Positions 1-7,507 of a stretch of 17,963 nucleotides of DNA are shown here, in pieces (the first letter of the stretch is position 1; each line of letters starts with the position of its first letter). The DNA lies in NCBI GenBank assembly GCA_900547505.1, contig URGY01000014.1:1-17963 (forward strand). The letters run 5' to 3'. The notes beneath the pieces are model-generated. The model was not told the DNA's origin. It made no database searches and worked only from the letters and a program-made list of their open reading frames with translations. The translations under genes and the position numbers were made by a program. Origin of the DNA: an uncultured Collinsella sp. (GTDB lineage: Bacteria; Actinomycetota; Coriobacteriia; Coriobacteriales; Coriobacteriaceae).

Positions 1-47
1 GAGATGCAGCGTAGTCTCGTGGGCTCGGAGATGTGTATAAGAGACAG
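1..47 (+). other. Illumina Nextera i7-side adapter, not genomic
   Basis: Bases 14-47 match the Nextera read-2 transposon adapter, ending in the 19-bp mosaic end (29-47). Bases 1-5 (GAGAT) match the 3' end of the P7 primer, and 6-13 (GCAGCGTA) occupy the index position; from memory this is the complement of Nextera XT index TACGCTGC. Genomic sequence begins at 48. An apparent start codon inside the adapter would give a false N-terminus MYKRQ to any frame read out of it. Confidence 0.98.
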
Positions 48-1768
48 GCAATACGCTCCACATCATTGCCGAGCAACTCGGCCGGCAAGTACACCCGCCC
101 CGCACCGAGTCCGCGCAGCCAGGTAAACGTGGCCCGATTCGCGCAGAACACCGGCGCCGCCACGTCAAACGTCACGCCCAGCTCGCGAGCGATCACCACC
201 TGTCCCAGGTTGCGGCAGACGACGCGCCCGGCACGCTGCATCAGTGAGCGGGTCCGGTCAGCGTCACCCGTGCGGCACGCCTCGTCAAGCACCACAACGG
301 CGTCGGACAAATCGAGTTCTCCGCGCGGGTCGGCATCCATCAGCTGCCAAGCAAAAACCATGCGAGCGGGAACCGCGCACTCCATCAACTCCGCCGACGC
401 ACCGCCATCCACCGCAACGTCCTCAAAGGGCAGCACCTCAACGGCACGCGCAACGGGCGCAATCGCATCCGCCTCGGCCCGCATGCGCTCCAACACCGCC
501 GCCGTCTGATCCAACACGCCGGCGCTGCGAATCAGGTATACCTCGCAGCCCGCGTCCACCTTACGCTTGCAATGCACGACGACGCGCTTCCCCGCTGCGG
601 CATCCACCGGGCAGGGCACCTGCGGCCAGCGCTTGGGCACATCGGGACGCGCGTCGACACCCGGATAGAACCGAATCTCGAGCGTGTCACCCGCCGCCAC
701 GGCGGCGTCGAGCTCAACGGTCACCTCTTCGTGGCCCACAGCGACCAAGCGCCCCACGCGCACGCCCTGGTTAATTGCGCGCTCAAAGCTCATCAGCTCG
801 GCACCCGAACGCCCTCGCAGGTACGCATCGGTAAACCCACGGTTAAACGACCTTCCCAGCTCGCGTTCAAGCTCTTCCACGGCACCGGGGTCCCACGCGT
901 CGTCGCGCAGCATATCGAGCGCCCGGCGCCACACCCGCACCACGTTGAATACGTAATCGGGGTTCTTCATGCGCCCCTCGATCTTGAGCGACGCCACGCC
1001 GGCATCTACAAGCTCGGGCAGATGCGCAATACCCAGATAGTCGCGCGGGCACAACAGGCGATCCCCTTCGACGGCGACAACGCTCTGTCCCGCCTCGTCC
1101 ACCAGGTCGTACGCCAGACGGCACGGCTGCGTGCAGTCGCCGCGCATCGCCGAGCGCCCACGCCGCAGGGCCGAGAACTCGCACGCCCCCGAATAGCCGA
1201 TACAAATCGCACCGTGGCAGAATACCTCGATGGACACGCCCGTGGCACATAACGCCGCAATCTCGTCGACCGTCAGCTCGCGTGCCGTCGTCACGCGCTC
1301 GACCCCCAGCTCATCGGCGGCAAGCCGCACGGCACCCTCACTATGAGCGCCCGCCTGCGTGGACAGGTGAATCTCGACCCCGGGAATCGCCGTGCGCAGT
1401 ACACAAGCCAGCCCGGCATCGGCGACAATCAGAGCATCGGCGCCCAGCTCCAGTGCATGAGCTCCCAACGCCACCGCGTCGGACAACTCATCGTCAAACA
1501 CGAACACGTTGAGCGTCACGTACACACGCACGCCATGGGCATGCGCCACAGCGCAGCCGCGCGCAAACTCGTTATCCGTAAAGCCATGGGCGCTCACACG
1601 GGCGTTAAAGCCGCCCAACCCCGCATAGATGGCATCGGCACCCGCGGCGATGGCCGCAAGCATCTGGTCGAGCCCGCCCGCCGGCGCCAGCAGCTCGGGC
1701 AGCGCCGCACCGGCAGCATCCAATCCAGTCTTGCGTTGTCCGCTCGGCCCCATCGTCCGAATCGCCAT
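48..1768 (-). CDS. Peptidase U32 family protein, 3' end missing
   Basis: This is an open minus-strand frame from ATG 1768 (MAIRTMGPSGQ) to the adapter junction, about 573 codons with no stop, so the C-terminus is cut off by the contig end. AAGGAG lies 7 nt before the ATG. After an N-terminal LLAPAGGLDQMLAAIAAGAD block, typical of the U32 TIM-barrel-like domain, comes the U32 signature EVFCHGAICIGYSGAC (residues 181-196) and then GDCTQPCR. Cys189, Cys196, Cys212 and Cys240 are placed like the iron-sulfur ligands described for U32 relatives such as UbiU/UbiV. NRGFTDAYLRG and the long following region fit the DUF3656-containing RlhA/PrtC-type members (about 650-800 aa). Known members act in RNA or ubiquinone hydroxylation or were reported as collagenases, so the substrate here cannot be assigned. 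It is divergent from the PBP gene across 162 bp. Confidence 0.9.
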
Positions 1769-1930
1769 CGACAAACTCCTTACCAAGGTATGCATTCACT
1801 CTGAAAAATGCCGTCTTCCAGCATACACGAGGCCTCGCGCGCCCCGTTTGGTTTATCGTGTAATAACTTATGTCCATCCTGCCCCGACGGCACATCCACC
1901 GTCCGGCACGACATACCTGGAGGTCAATAT
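1769..1930. other. Divergent intergenic region between U32 gene and PBP gene
   Basis: This 162-bp spacer must hold the promoters for both divergent genes. I could not find a convincing -35/-10 pair for either direction. It contains a 10-bp perfect palindrome CGAGGCCTCG at 1828-1837 and a strong Shine-Dalgarno GGAGGT at 1919-1924 for the PBP gene. The PBP frame stays open upstream to an ATG at 1808, but that start has no comparable ribosome binding site and would put 41 unlikely residues ahead of the membrane anchor. Confidence 0.6.
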
Positions 1931-4129
1931 ATGGGTCCTCGCCAACGACAGGGACGCAGCCGTTCAAAGACGCATGCTCTGCCCATAATCCTGCTCTCGT
2001 TTTTGGGCTTTTTGCTTATCGCGGGCGTGGCATTTGGCATCGGCATGGTCGGCAACGTCAACCGCTGGCTGTCCGATCTGCCCGACTACACCGACGCCAA
2101 CGCGTATCTGGTGAGCGAGCCCACCGAGATCGTCGACTGCAACGGCAACAAGATTGCGAGCTTCTACACGCAAAACCGCAAGTCCATCACCAAGGACGAG
2201 GTCTCCCCCTACGTGCTGCAGGGCACCGTTGACGTCGAGGACGAGCGCTTCTACGAGCACGGCGGTATCGACCTGTGGGGCATCGCGCGTGCTGCGGTGG
2301 CAACCCTCGGCGGCGGGCACGAAGGCGCCTCGACTATCACCCAGCAGCTGGTGCGCAACACCATCCTGCAGGAGGAGCAGTTCGACTCGACCATCGAGCG
2401 TAAGGTGCGCGAGGCCTACATCGCCGTCAAGATGGAGGACATGTACTCCAAAGACGAGATCCTCATGATGTACCTCAACACCATCTATTACGGCCACGGC
2501 GCCTACGGCATCGAGGCCGCAGCCGAGACCTATCTGTCCAAGAGCGCCGCCGACCTCACCCTGAGCGAGGCCGCGCTGCTCATCGGCCTTCCCAACTCGC
2601 CCTCGCAGTACGACCCCACGGTCAACCCCGACCTGGCGCTGTCCCGTCGCAACAAGGTCCTCGACAACATGTTGCGTCTGGGCCACATTACGCAGGAGGA
2701 GCACGATGCCGCACAGGCCGAGCCCATCACCCTCAACGTGACCGAAATCTCGGGCAGCGGCGTCGACGTATACTCGCAGCCCTACTTTGTCGCCTATGTT
2801 AAGCAGCTGCTGGAGCAGGAGTTCTCGACCGACGTGCTCTTTAAGGGCGGCCTGACCGTCAAGACCACCATCGACCCCACGATGCAGCAGGTGGCAGAGA
2901 ATGCCGTTCGCGAGCAGCTCGACACGCTCTCGCTCGACGGCCTGGACATGGGCATGGTCGTCGTCGATCCCAAGACCGGCTACATCAAGTGCATGGTGGG
3001 CGGCTACGACTACAACGCCGACGAGAACCACGTAAACCATGCCACGGCCAAGCGTCCCGTCGGCTCCACCTTCAAGGCCTTTACGCTGGCAACTGCCATC
3101 CAAAACGGCATGAACCCCAACGTCACCCTCAACTGCAACTCGCCGCTCAAGGCCAAGGGCACCACGACCGAGGTCCAAAACTACGCCAACCATAGCTATG
3201 GCAACATCACGCTTAAGCAGGCGACGGCATACTCCTCCAACACCGGCTACATCCAGGTGGCGGAAGCCGTCGGCAACAGCAAGATCATCTCGCTCGTCAA
3301 AAAGCTCGGCATCGACCCCGCCAAGGACAACATCGAGGACGTTCCCGTCATGACGCTCGGCACCGGCTCGATCTCGCCGCTCGAGATGGCCGCCGCCTAC
3401 GCGACGTTTGCCAACGGCGGCTACTATCGCCAGCCGATCGCCATCACCGAGATTGACTCTCGTACCGGTTCGGTGCTGTACCAGCACACCGACAATCCCT
3501 CACAGGTGCTTACCGAGGGCGAGGCCGCCGCGGTCACCGATGTTCTGTCCGGCGTCATGCAGGGCGGCGGTACGGGTGCTGCCGGCGCCCTGAGCGTCAA
3601 CCAGCCCTATGCCGGCAAGACGGGCACCACCGACAACACCACCAACCTGTGGTTCTGCGGCTATACCCCGCAGCTGGCGTGCGCCCTGTGGACCGGCTAT
3701 TCCGCGGGCGAGATCCCCATCCAAAAATACGGCACAGACCTGCTGGGCGACAGCACCAACCTGCCTGTCTTTAAGCGGTTTATGAACACCGTTCTGACCG
3801 GTACCGAGCGCGAGGAGTTTGCGACCGGAACGGCGCCCACCTACAAGAACAACAGCGTCTGGAAGTTCTACGGCACCAACAACTCCAAGAAGACGGAGAA
3901 CGACGACAAGGACGAGAACGAGGACGAAGAGGAAACCACCACAACGACTACCACGACGACCACGACCACCGAGACCACGGGCGGCGACACCACCGGCGGC
4001 ACCGGTACGACCGGTGGCTCGACGGGCGGCTCCACTGGTGGTTCGACCGGCGGCGATGGCGGCACGCCTACGCCCACGCCTACGCCCACTCCCGACCCCT
4101 CGCCCACGCCTGACGATACTGTCGGCTAG
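1931..4129 (+). CDS. Class A penicillin-binding protein (bifunctional glycosyltransferase/transpeptidase)
   Basis: A 732-aa membrane-anchored enzyme that polymerises lipid II and cross-links peptidoglycan on the outer face of the membrane. The start at ATG 1931 is chosen for GGAGGT 6 nt upstream. A basic N-terminus precedes one membrane segment (about 17-40). The GT51 domain shows VEDERFYEH with catalytic Glu103, GASTITQQLVRN (132-143) and RKVREAYIAVKMED (157-170). The transpeptidase domain has the nucleophile motif S379-T-F-K382, S435-S-N437 and K563-T-G-T566, so both activities look intact. Residues from about 650 are low complexity: an acidic stretch (NDDKDENEDEEE), 12 consecutive Thr, Gly/Ser/Thr repeats and a Thr-Pro run. 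This tail is presumably an extracellular, wall-spanning linker. The gene stands alone, divergent from the U32 gene and convergent with argR, and has its own terminator. Confidence 0.96.
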   Translation: MGPRQRQGRSRSKTHALPIILLSFLGFLLIAGVAFGIGMVGNVNRWLSDLPDYTDANAYLVSEPTEIVDCNGNKIASFYTQNRKSITKDEVSPYVLQGTVDVEDERFYEHGGIDLWGIARAAVATLGGGHEGASTITQQLVRNTILQEEQFDSTIERKVREAYIAVKMEDMYSKDEILMMYLNTIYYGHGAYGIEAAAETYLSKSAADLTLSEAALLIGLPNSPSQYDPTVNPDLALSRRNKVLDNMLRLGHITQEEHDAAQAEPITLNVTEISGSGVDVYSQPYFVAYVKQLLEQEFSTDVLFKGGLTVKTTIDPTMQQVAENAVREQLDTLSLDGLDMGMVVVDPKTGYIKCMVGGYDYNADENHVNHATAKRPVGSTFKAFTLATAIQNGMNPNVTLNCNSPLKAKGTTTEVQNYANHSYGNITLKQATAYSSNTGYIQVAEAVGNSKIISLVKKLGIDPAKDNIEDVPVMTLGTGSISPLEMAAAYATFANGGYYRQPIAITEIDSRTGSVLYQHTDNPSQVLTEGEAAAVTDVLSGVMQGGGTGAAGALSVNQPYAGKTGTTDNTTNLWFCGYTPQLACALWTGYSAGEIPIQKYGTDLLGDSTNLPVFKRFMNTVLTGTEREEFATGTAPTYKNNSVWKFYGTNNSKKTENDDKDENEDEEETTTTTTTTTTTTETTGGDTTGGTGTTGGSTGGSTGGSTGGDGGTPTPTPTPTPDPSPTPDDTVG

Positions 4130-4151
4130 AAATCATCCGGCCATAAGCAAC

Positions 4152-4194
4152 AAGGCCCCCGAGCAGCTTATTAAACTGCTCGGGGGCCTTTTTA
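4152..4194 (+). terminator. Intrinsic terminator of the PBP gene
   Basis: A perfect 15-bp stem, AAGGCCCCCGAGCAG (4152-4166) pairing with CTGCTCGGGGGCCTT (4176-4190), with a 9-nt loop. It is followed by a T-run reading through 4193 on the plus strand, 22 nt after the PBP stop codon. Confidence 0.95.
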
Positions 4195-4234
4195 GTTTAA
4201 AGCGACCTGATGGGCGGTCTTTATACCGGCAGAC

Positions 4235-4270
4235 AAAAAAGGGGGTACCGACCAACGTCGATACCCCCTT
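4235..4270 (-). terminator. Intrinsic terminator of argR
   Basis: On the minus strand, AAGGGGGTA (complement of 4262-4270) pairs with TACCCCCTT (complement of 4239-4247). An inner CGAC/GTCG stem across one mismatch extends it to a CAAC-type loop. The RNA then ends in six U (complement of 4235-4240). It lies about 50 nt past the argR stop. With the PBP terminator it separates the two convergent genes. Confidence 0.92.
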
Positions 4271-4318
4271 ACAAGCCACTATGTCACGCACGCAGTGCCG
4301 AGCGCACGACCTGCACGC

Positions 4319-4756
4319 CTACTTGCGAGAATTGCTCAGCTTATTGATCAGCGCCTCAAGACGCTCGCCGTCCTCGGCCGTCTGGGCAATAACCAAAATC
4401 GTATCGTTGCCGGCAAGCGAGCCAAGCACATCGGGCAGCTCTGCCGCATCAACAGCGGCGGCGATGCCGGAAGCCGTGCCAGGCTGAGCCTTGATCATAA
4501 CCAGATTATCGGTGCGCAGAACGCCCGTTACGAGCTCGGAAACCATACGCTGCAGGTGCAGGTCCTCTGCCAGAACATAGATGCCCTCAGGGAGCTTACG
4601 CAGCCCCATATCGGCAATATCGCGAGAGACAGTCGCCTGCGTGCAATCAAAGCCCATAGCGCGGAGCTCATCGACCAGCACGCGCTGCGTGCGGACGTCC
4701 TTATTGCGCACAATATCTCTAATGGCATCCTGGCGCCCATTGCGTTTTTTAGCCAT
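4319..4756 (-). CDS. argR: Arginine repressor ArgR
   Basis: A 145-aa transcriptional regulator that senses L-arginine and normally represses arginine biosynthesis as a hexamer. ATG 4756 (MAKKRNGRQDAIRDIV) is preferred over the in-frame TTG 33 nt upstream, because a purine-rich GGAGAGAGGG sits just before it and family members begin this way. The N-terminal winged helix includes ATVSRDIADMGLRKLP, with the conserved SR of the recognition helix. The C-terminal domain has AAAVDAAELPDVLGSLAGND (about 101-120) and TILVIAQTAEDG, the oligomerisation and arginine-binding region. Length is normal to slightly short for the family (about 145-156). No arginine biosynthetic gene is adjacent. A 133-bp upstream region carries palindromes but only half of a recognisable ARG box (TGAAT at 4802-4806). 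Confidence 0.95.
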   Translation of the reverse strand: MAKKRNGRQDAIRDIVRNKDVRTQRVLVDELRAMGFDCTQATVSRDIADMGLRKLPEGIYVLAEDLHLQRMVSELVTGVLRTDNLVMIKAQPGTASGIAAAVDAAELPDVLGSLAGNDTILVIAQTAEDGERLEALINKLSNSRK

Positions 4757-4844
4757 ACAAACCCTCTCTCCAAAAGATGGCGGAGACAATCAATCAGTGA
4801 TTGAATAGTTTAACGCTATTTGAAGGCTTTTGTGTATAAGAACG

Positions 4845-4882
4845 CATTTCGAAACAATTCTATGCAAATTTGTTTCGAAATG
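4845..4882. promoter_or_regulatory. Inverted repeat with two TTTCGAAA sites upstream of argR
   Basis: CATTTCGAAACAA (4845-4857) is the exact reverse complement of TTGTTTCGAAATG (4870-4882), with a 12-nt spacer. Each 13-nt arm contains a TTTCGAAA palindrome, centred 26 bp apart. On the minus strand a TAGAAT hexamer (complement of 4857-4862) lies between the arms and could be a -10 element for argR. This looks like a two-site operator. A hairpin at the end of the upstream glycosyltransferase transcript is the alternative, but no U-run follows it. Confidence 0.5.
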
Positions 4883-4889
4883 AGCCCGT

Positions 4890-5930
4890 TTAGGCGGTTT
4901 TTGCGCCCGTCCGGTTAAGAAAAGCTGCCAGATGCGTACACATCACGCAGCGCGCGGGCTTGGCGCTGGCGATCGGCCCAAACAACAGACCGAGTCCCCG
5001 ATGGTTGTCCTTGAGCGCGGCGACCATCTGACGGGTTCGAGGCGCCTCGAGCATATCACGCATGCGGGCGGAACGCTCAATTGACGACACCCCATGCGGG
5101 CTTAGACACAAATTCTCGATGCAGGCGACCAGTCCGGCAAAGTAGAACTTTTGGCTTGCCAGCTTGAGCCGACCACCGCTATCTGCTTCCGAGAGTGAGT
5201 CCGCAAGCTCGTCGAGCGCTCGAGTGTCATCGGATATCCTGGCATACATGGTGGGATCAAAGGCATCTGTAAGCTTAGGTGCCACCGCGTGGAAACAAGC
5301 GTCGCCGCAGCCGGACACGAATCGTGCCTGCGAGAGCGCATAAGCCATAAACTCAACCGTACGGTACGCCTTGCCGCGCGACAGGCATGCCTCAAACAGC
5401 GGACGGCTATACATCACGCCAGCGGTCTGAGCGACTAGGCCGCCCAAAATCAACTGGGGCAGCCCAGTCACCATAGAAGACTCGTCTTCTATGGCAATAG
5501 GGGCAGCATCCAAGACGCGCGAATGACGCTCGCGATGCGCATCGTATCGATCGAGCGACACCGAGGGGAGCACAATGTCTGCCGCAGTATCGCACGCGAT
5601 ATCGACCATCTTGGAAAGGGCCTGCGGAGCAAACCACTCATCGGCGTTCATGGCGATGATTTGAGAGCCGCGCGAGGCATCAAAACCGGCACGAAGACAA
5701 GCGCCGCGCTTCGCGTCCTCGACGTCAATCAAATCAATATGGATGTCCCTGTCGGCAGCAACTTGAAGCGAATGGCGCACACCGGGCGCAGCATCGCGGC
5801 AGACAACGACAATCTGCAAATCATAGAGGTCTTGGTTCTGGATACTCTCGAGCGCACGCATCGCATAGCTGGGCGAACCTTCTACTACAAGGATCACCGA
5901 AAGTCGCGGATGCGAGCCACGTCGAACCAA
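4890..5930 (-). CDS. Glycosyltransferase family 2-like protein
   Basis: A 346-aa protein that resembles the GT-A fold of family 2 glycosyltransferases, which transfer sugars from nucleotide-sugar donors. RLSVILVVEGSPSYAMRALE (9-28) followed by SIQNQDLYDLQIVVV (29-43) is the usual nucleotide-binding beginning. MNADEWF (94-100) stands where the metal-binding DxD/DSDDW motif is expected, here with Asp97-Glu98. The C-terminal half is not recognisable and ends with CVMCTHLAAFLNRTGAKTA. There is no membrane segment or signal peptide. The start is TTG 5930, supported by GAGAGG 9 nt upstream; no in-frame ATG lies close by. It follows truA after 161 nt and precedes argR, with no other surface-polysaccharide gene nearby, so acceptor and pathway are unknown. 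Confidence 0.75.
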   Translation of the reverse strand: MVRRGSHPRLSVILVVEGSPSYAMRALESIQNQDLYDLQIVVVCRDAAPGVRHSLQVAADRDIHIDLIDVEDAKRGACLRAGFDASRGSQIIAMNADEWFAPQALSKMVDIACDTAADIVLPSVSLDRYDAHRERHSRVLDAAPIAIEDESSMVTGLPQLILGGLVAQTAGVMYSRPLFEACLSRGKAYRTVEFMAYALSQARFVSGCGDACFHAVAPKLTDAFDPTMYARISDDTRALDELADSLSEADSGGRLKLASQKFYFAGLVACIENLCLSPHGVSSIERSARMRDMLEAPRTRQMVAALKDNHRGLGLLFGPIASAKPARCVMCTHLAAFLNRTGAKTA

Positions 5931-6091
5931 GTTATCCGTCCTCTCGACAGCAATGAATCAAACTGTCGTTCATGGTACACCCCGGCAATAAAAGCAATGA
6001 GACACCGGTTGCACTGCACGCCAAGAACAGATGTTGCACACGCGCAGCCCACAGATGACAGGTGCCGACGAACGGCGCGTCGAGCCCTCCC
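5931..6091. other. Spacer between truA and the glycosyltransferase gene
   Basis: A 161-bp gap between the truA stop and the TTG start of the next minus-strand gene. I see no terminator hairpin and no convincing promoter. A frame that stays open across it is the out-of-frame continuation of truA and has no coding signature. Confidence 0.5.
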
Positions 6092-6916
6092 CTAGTCGAG
6101 CACGACAAGCTCGGCGGGATCGTAATCCACGCCCATAAACGTAAGGCCGCAGGCAGGAGCCGTGGGGCCTGCAGCGGTACGGTCGCAAGCATCGATGACC
6201 TCGCGCATCCACTCGGGTTCACGGCGATGCATGCCAATCTCGACAAGCGTGCCAACGATCGTACGGACCATCGAATGCAGAAACGCATTGCCCTCGATGT
6301 TAAACGTCAGGATGTCCTCGCCAAACGCAACCTCATGGCCAAACTCGGCGCGCATTACGCAGCGGTGCGTAGGTTTGCCCACGGCAGAGGCAACCTTGCA
6401 AAAGCTTTTAAAGTCCTGCTCGCCCAAAAGCGCAGGGCAGGCGGCCGCCATCGCATCGACGTCGAGGGGATAGCGATGCCACCACACAGCACCGCGTGAC
6501 AGCACGGGCCGCGCATCACGATCGGCAATGCGATAGGTGTAAGTGCGAGAGCGCGCGTCAAAGCGCGCAGAAAAGCCCTTACGAGCCTTGTAGACCTCGT
6601 TGATGGCGATATCTTTGGGCAGCAGGGCATCCATGGCCCGCAGCCACCTACGGCGCGTACACGCGAGCTCAGCGTCCGTTACGGGCACGCTGATGTACTG
6701 AGCCACGGCATGAACGCCGGCATCGGTACGCCCCGCGCACGTCAAATCGATCGGGCGGCGAAGCAGCGTCTCGATGGCTCGACGTAGCTCACCCGCAACC
6801 GTCGTCTGTCCCGGCTGCTCGGCAAATCCGCTATACGATGAACCATCATAGGCCACACGAAATACGAGCGTGGCGTCAAGCTCGGGGGTCGAATTGAAAT
6901 CAGACGGCGCAGTCAT
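6092..6916 (-). CDS. truA: tRNA pseudouridine(38-40) synthase TruA
   Basis: A 274-aa enzyme that isomerises uridines at tRNA positions 38-40 in the anticodon arm. It shows FRVAYDGSSYSGFAEQPGQ near the N-terminus and CAGRTDAGVHAVAQ with catalytic Asp65. It also has the later blocks YTYRI, SFCKVAS and HSMVRTIVGTLVEIG typical of TruA. The start at ATG 6916 is chosen because GGGAG lies 5 nt upstream; a TTG 15 nt further up would bury that site. truA is the usual gene after rplQ in this cluster. Here an intrinsic terminator lies between rplQ and truA, and only 35 nt separate the terminator U-run from the ATG, so truA depends on read-through or on a promoter I cannot see. Confidence 0.96.
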   Translation of the reverse strand: MTAPSDFNSTPELDATLVFRVAYDGSSYSGFAEQPGQTTVAGELRRAIETLLRRPIDLTCAGRTDAGVHAVAQYISVPVTDAELACTRRRWLRAMDALLPKDIAINEVYKARKGFSARFDARSRTYTYRIADRDARPVLSRGAVWWHRYPLDVDAMAAACPALLGEQDFKSFCKVASAVGKPTHRCVMRAEFGHEVAFGEDILTFNIEGNAFLHSMVRTIVGTLVEIGMHRREPEWMREVIDACDRTAAGPTAPACGLTFMGVDYDPAELVVLD

Positions 6917-6951
6917 GGGCGCTCCCAACAAACAAGTAACGGTATCGCGAC

Positions 6952-6983
6952 AAAAAAAAGAGGGGTACGCGAACGTACCCCTC
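6952..6983 (-). terminator. Intrinsic terminator closing the ribosomal protein cluster
   Basis: On the minus strand a perfect 10-bp stem GAGGGGTACG/CGTACCCCTC (6974-6983 with 6960-6969) encloses a TTCG tetraloop. Eight U follow (complement of 6952-6959). It begins 26 nt after the rplQ stop. Confidence 0.96.
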
Positions 6984-7009
6984 GAATATAGCCTATGCAG
7001 ACGGAATGT

Positions 7010-7477
7010 CTACTCAGCGGTCTCCTCAGCGGGAGCCTCCTCGACGGCCTCGACCTTCTTGGGAGCAGCGGCCTTCTTGGGGGCCGGAGCGGCCTTCTTG
7101 GCCTTAGGCGTGCAAGGCTCGGTGACGAGCTCCATGATAACGATGGGAGCGTTGTCGCCCTTGCGGTTGCCGAGCTTCATGATGCGGGTGTAACCGCCGT
7201 TGCGGTCCTGCCACATGCCCTGGGCAGCCTTGTCGAAGATCTCGGCAACGAGCTGCTTATCGCCGAGCTTGGCGATAGCCAGACGACGAGAGTGCAGGTC
7301 GCCCTTCTTGGCCCAAGTGATGATCGGGTCGACGACCGAACGCAGCGCCTTAGCGCGGGTCTCGGTGGTCTTGATGCGGTCGTTCTCGAAGAGGGCCTTA
7401 GCAAGGCTCTTCTTCATGGCCTTGGTGTGGCTCGCATCGGTGCCGAGCTTCAGGCCCTTCTTAACGTTGTGACGCAT
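7010..7477 (-). CDS. rplQ: 50S ribosomal protein L17
   Basis: A 155-aa large-subunit protein that binds 23S rRNA near the exit-tunnel side. The start MRHNVKKGLKLGTDASHTKA (1-20) is diagnostic, followed by MKKSLAKALFENDRIKTTET and AKALRSVVDPIITWAK. The folded core ends near residue 120. After VTEPCTPKAKKAA the protein continues with an Ala/Pro/Lys stretch and an acidic end (EAVEEAPAEETAE), an extension common in actinobacterial L17 and absent from E. coli L17. It is the last gene of the cluster, 30 nt after rpoA and followed by a strong terminator. Confidence 0.98.
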   Translation of the reverse strand: MRHNVKKGLKLGTDASHTKAMKKSLAKALFENDRIKTTETRAKALRSVVDPIITWAKKGDLHSRRLAIAKLGDKQLVAEIFDKAAQGMWQDRNGGYTRIMKLGNRKGDNAPIVIMELVTEPCTPKAKKAAPAPKKAAAPKKVEAVEEAPAEETAE

Positions 7478-7507
7478 GGTCTAGTTTCTCCTCAAATATG
7501 CGAAGCA

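Noticed and set aside
33..509. A plus-strand frame beginning MYKRQ
   Set aside because: Its start is inside the sequencing adapter and it is opposite the U32 gene.
1964..3487. A 507-codon minus-strand frame opposite the PBP gene
   Set aside because: Antisense shadow of a gene with intact GT51 and transpeptidase motifs; Val/Leu/Gly-rich without family motifs.
5932..6288. A 118-codon minus-strand frame between truA and the glycosyltransferase gene
   Set aside because: It overlaps the truA 3' end in another frame and has no ribosome binding site or recognisable domain.
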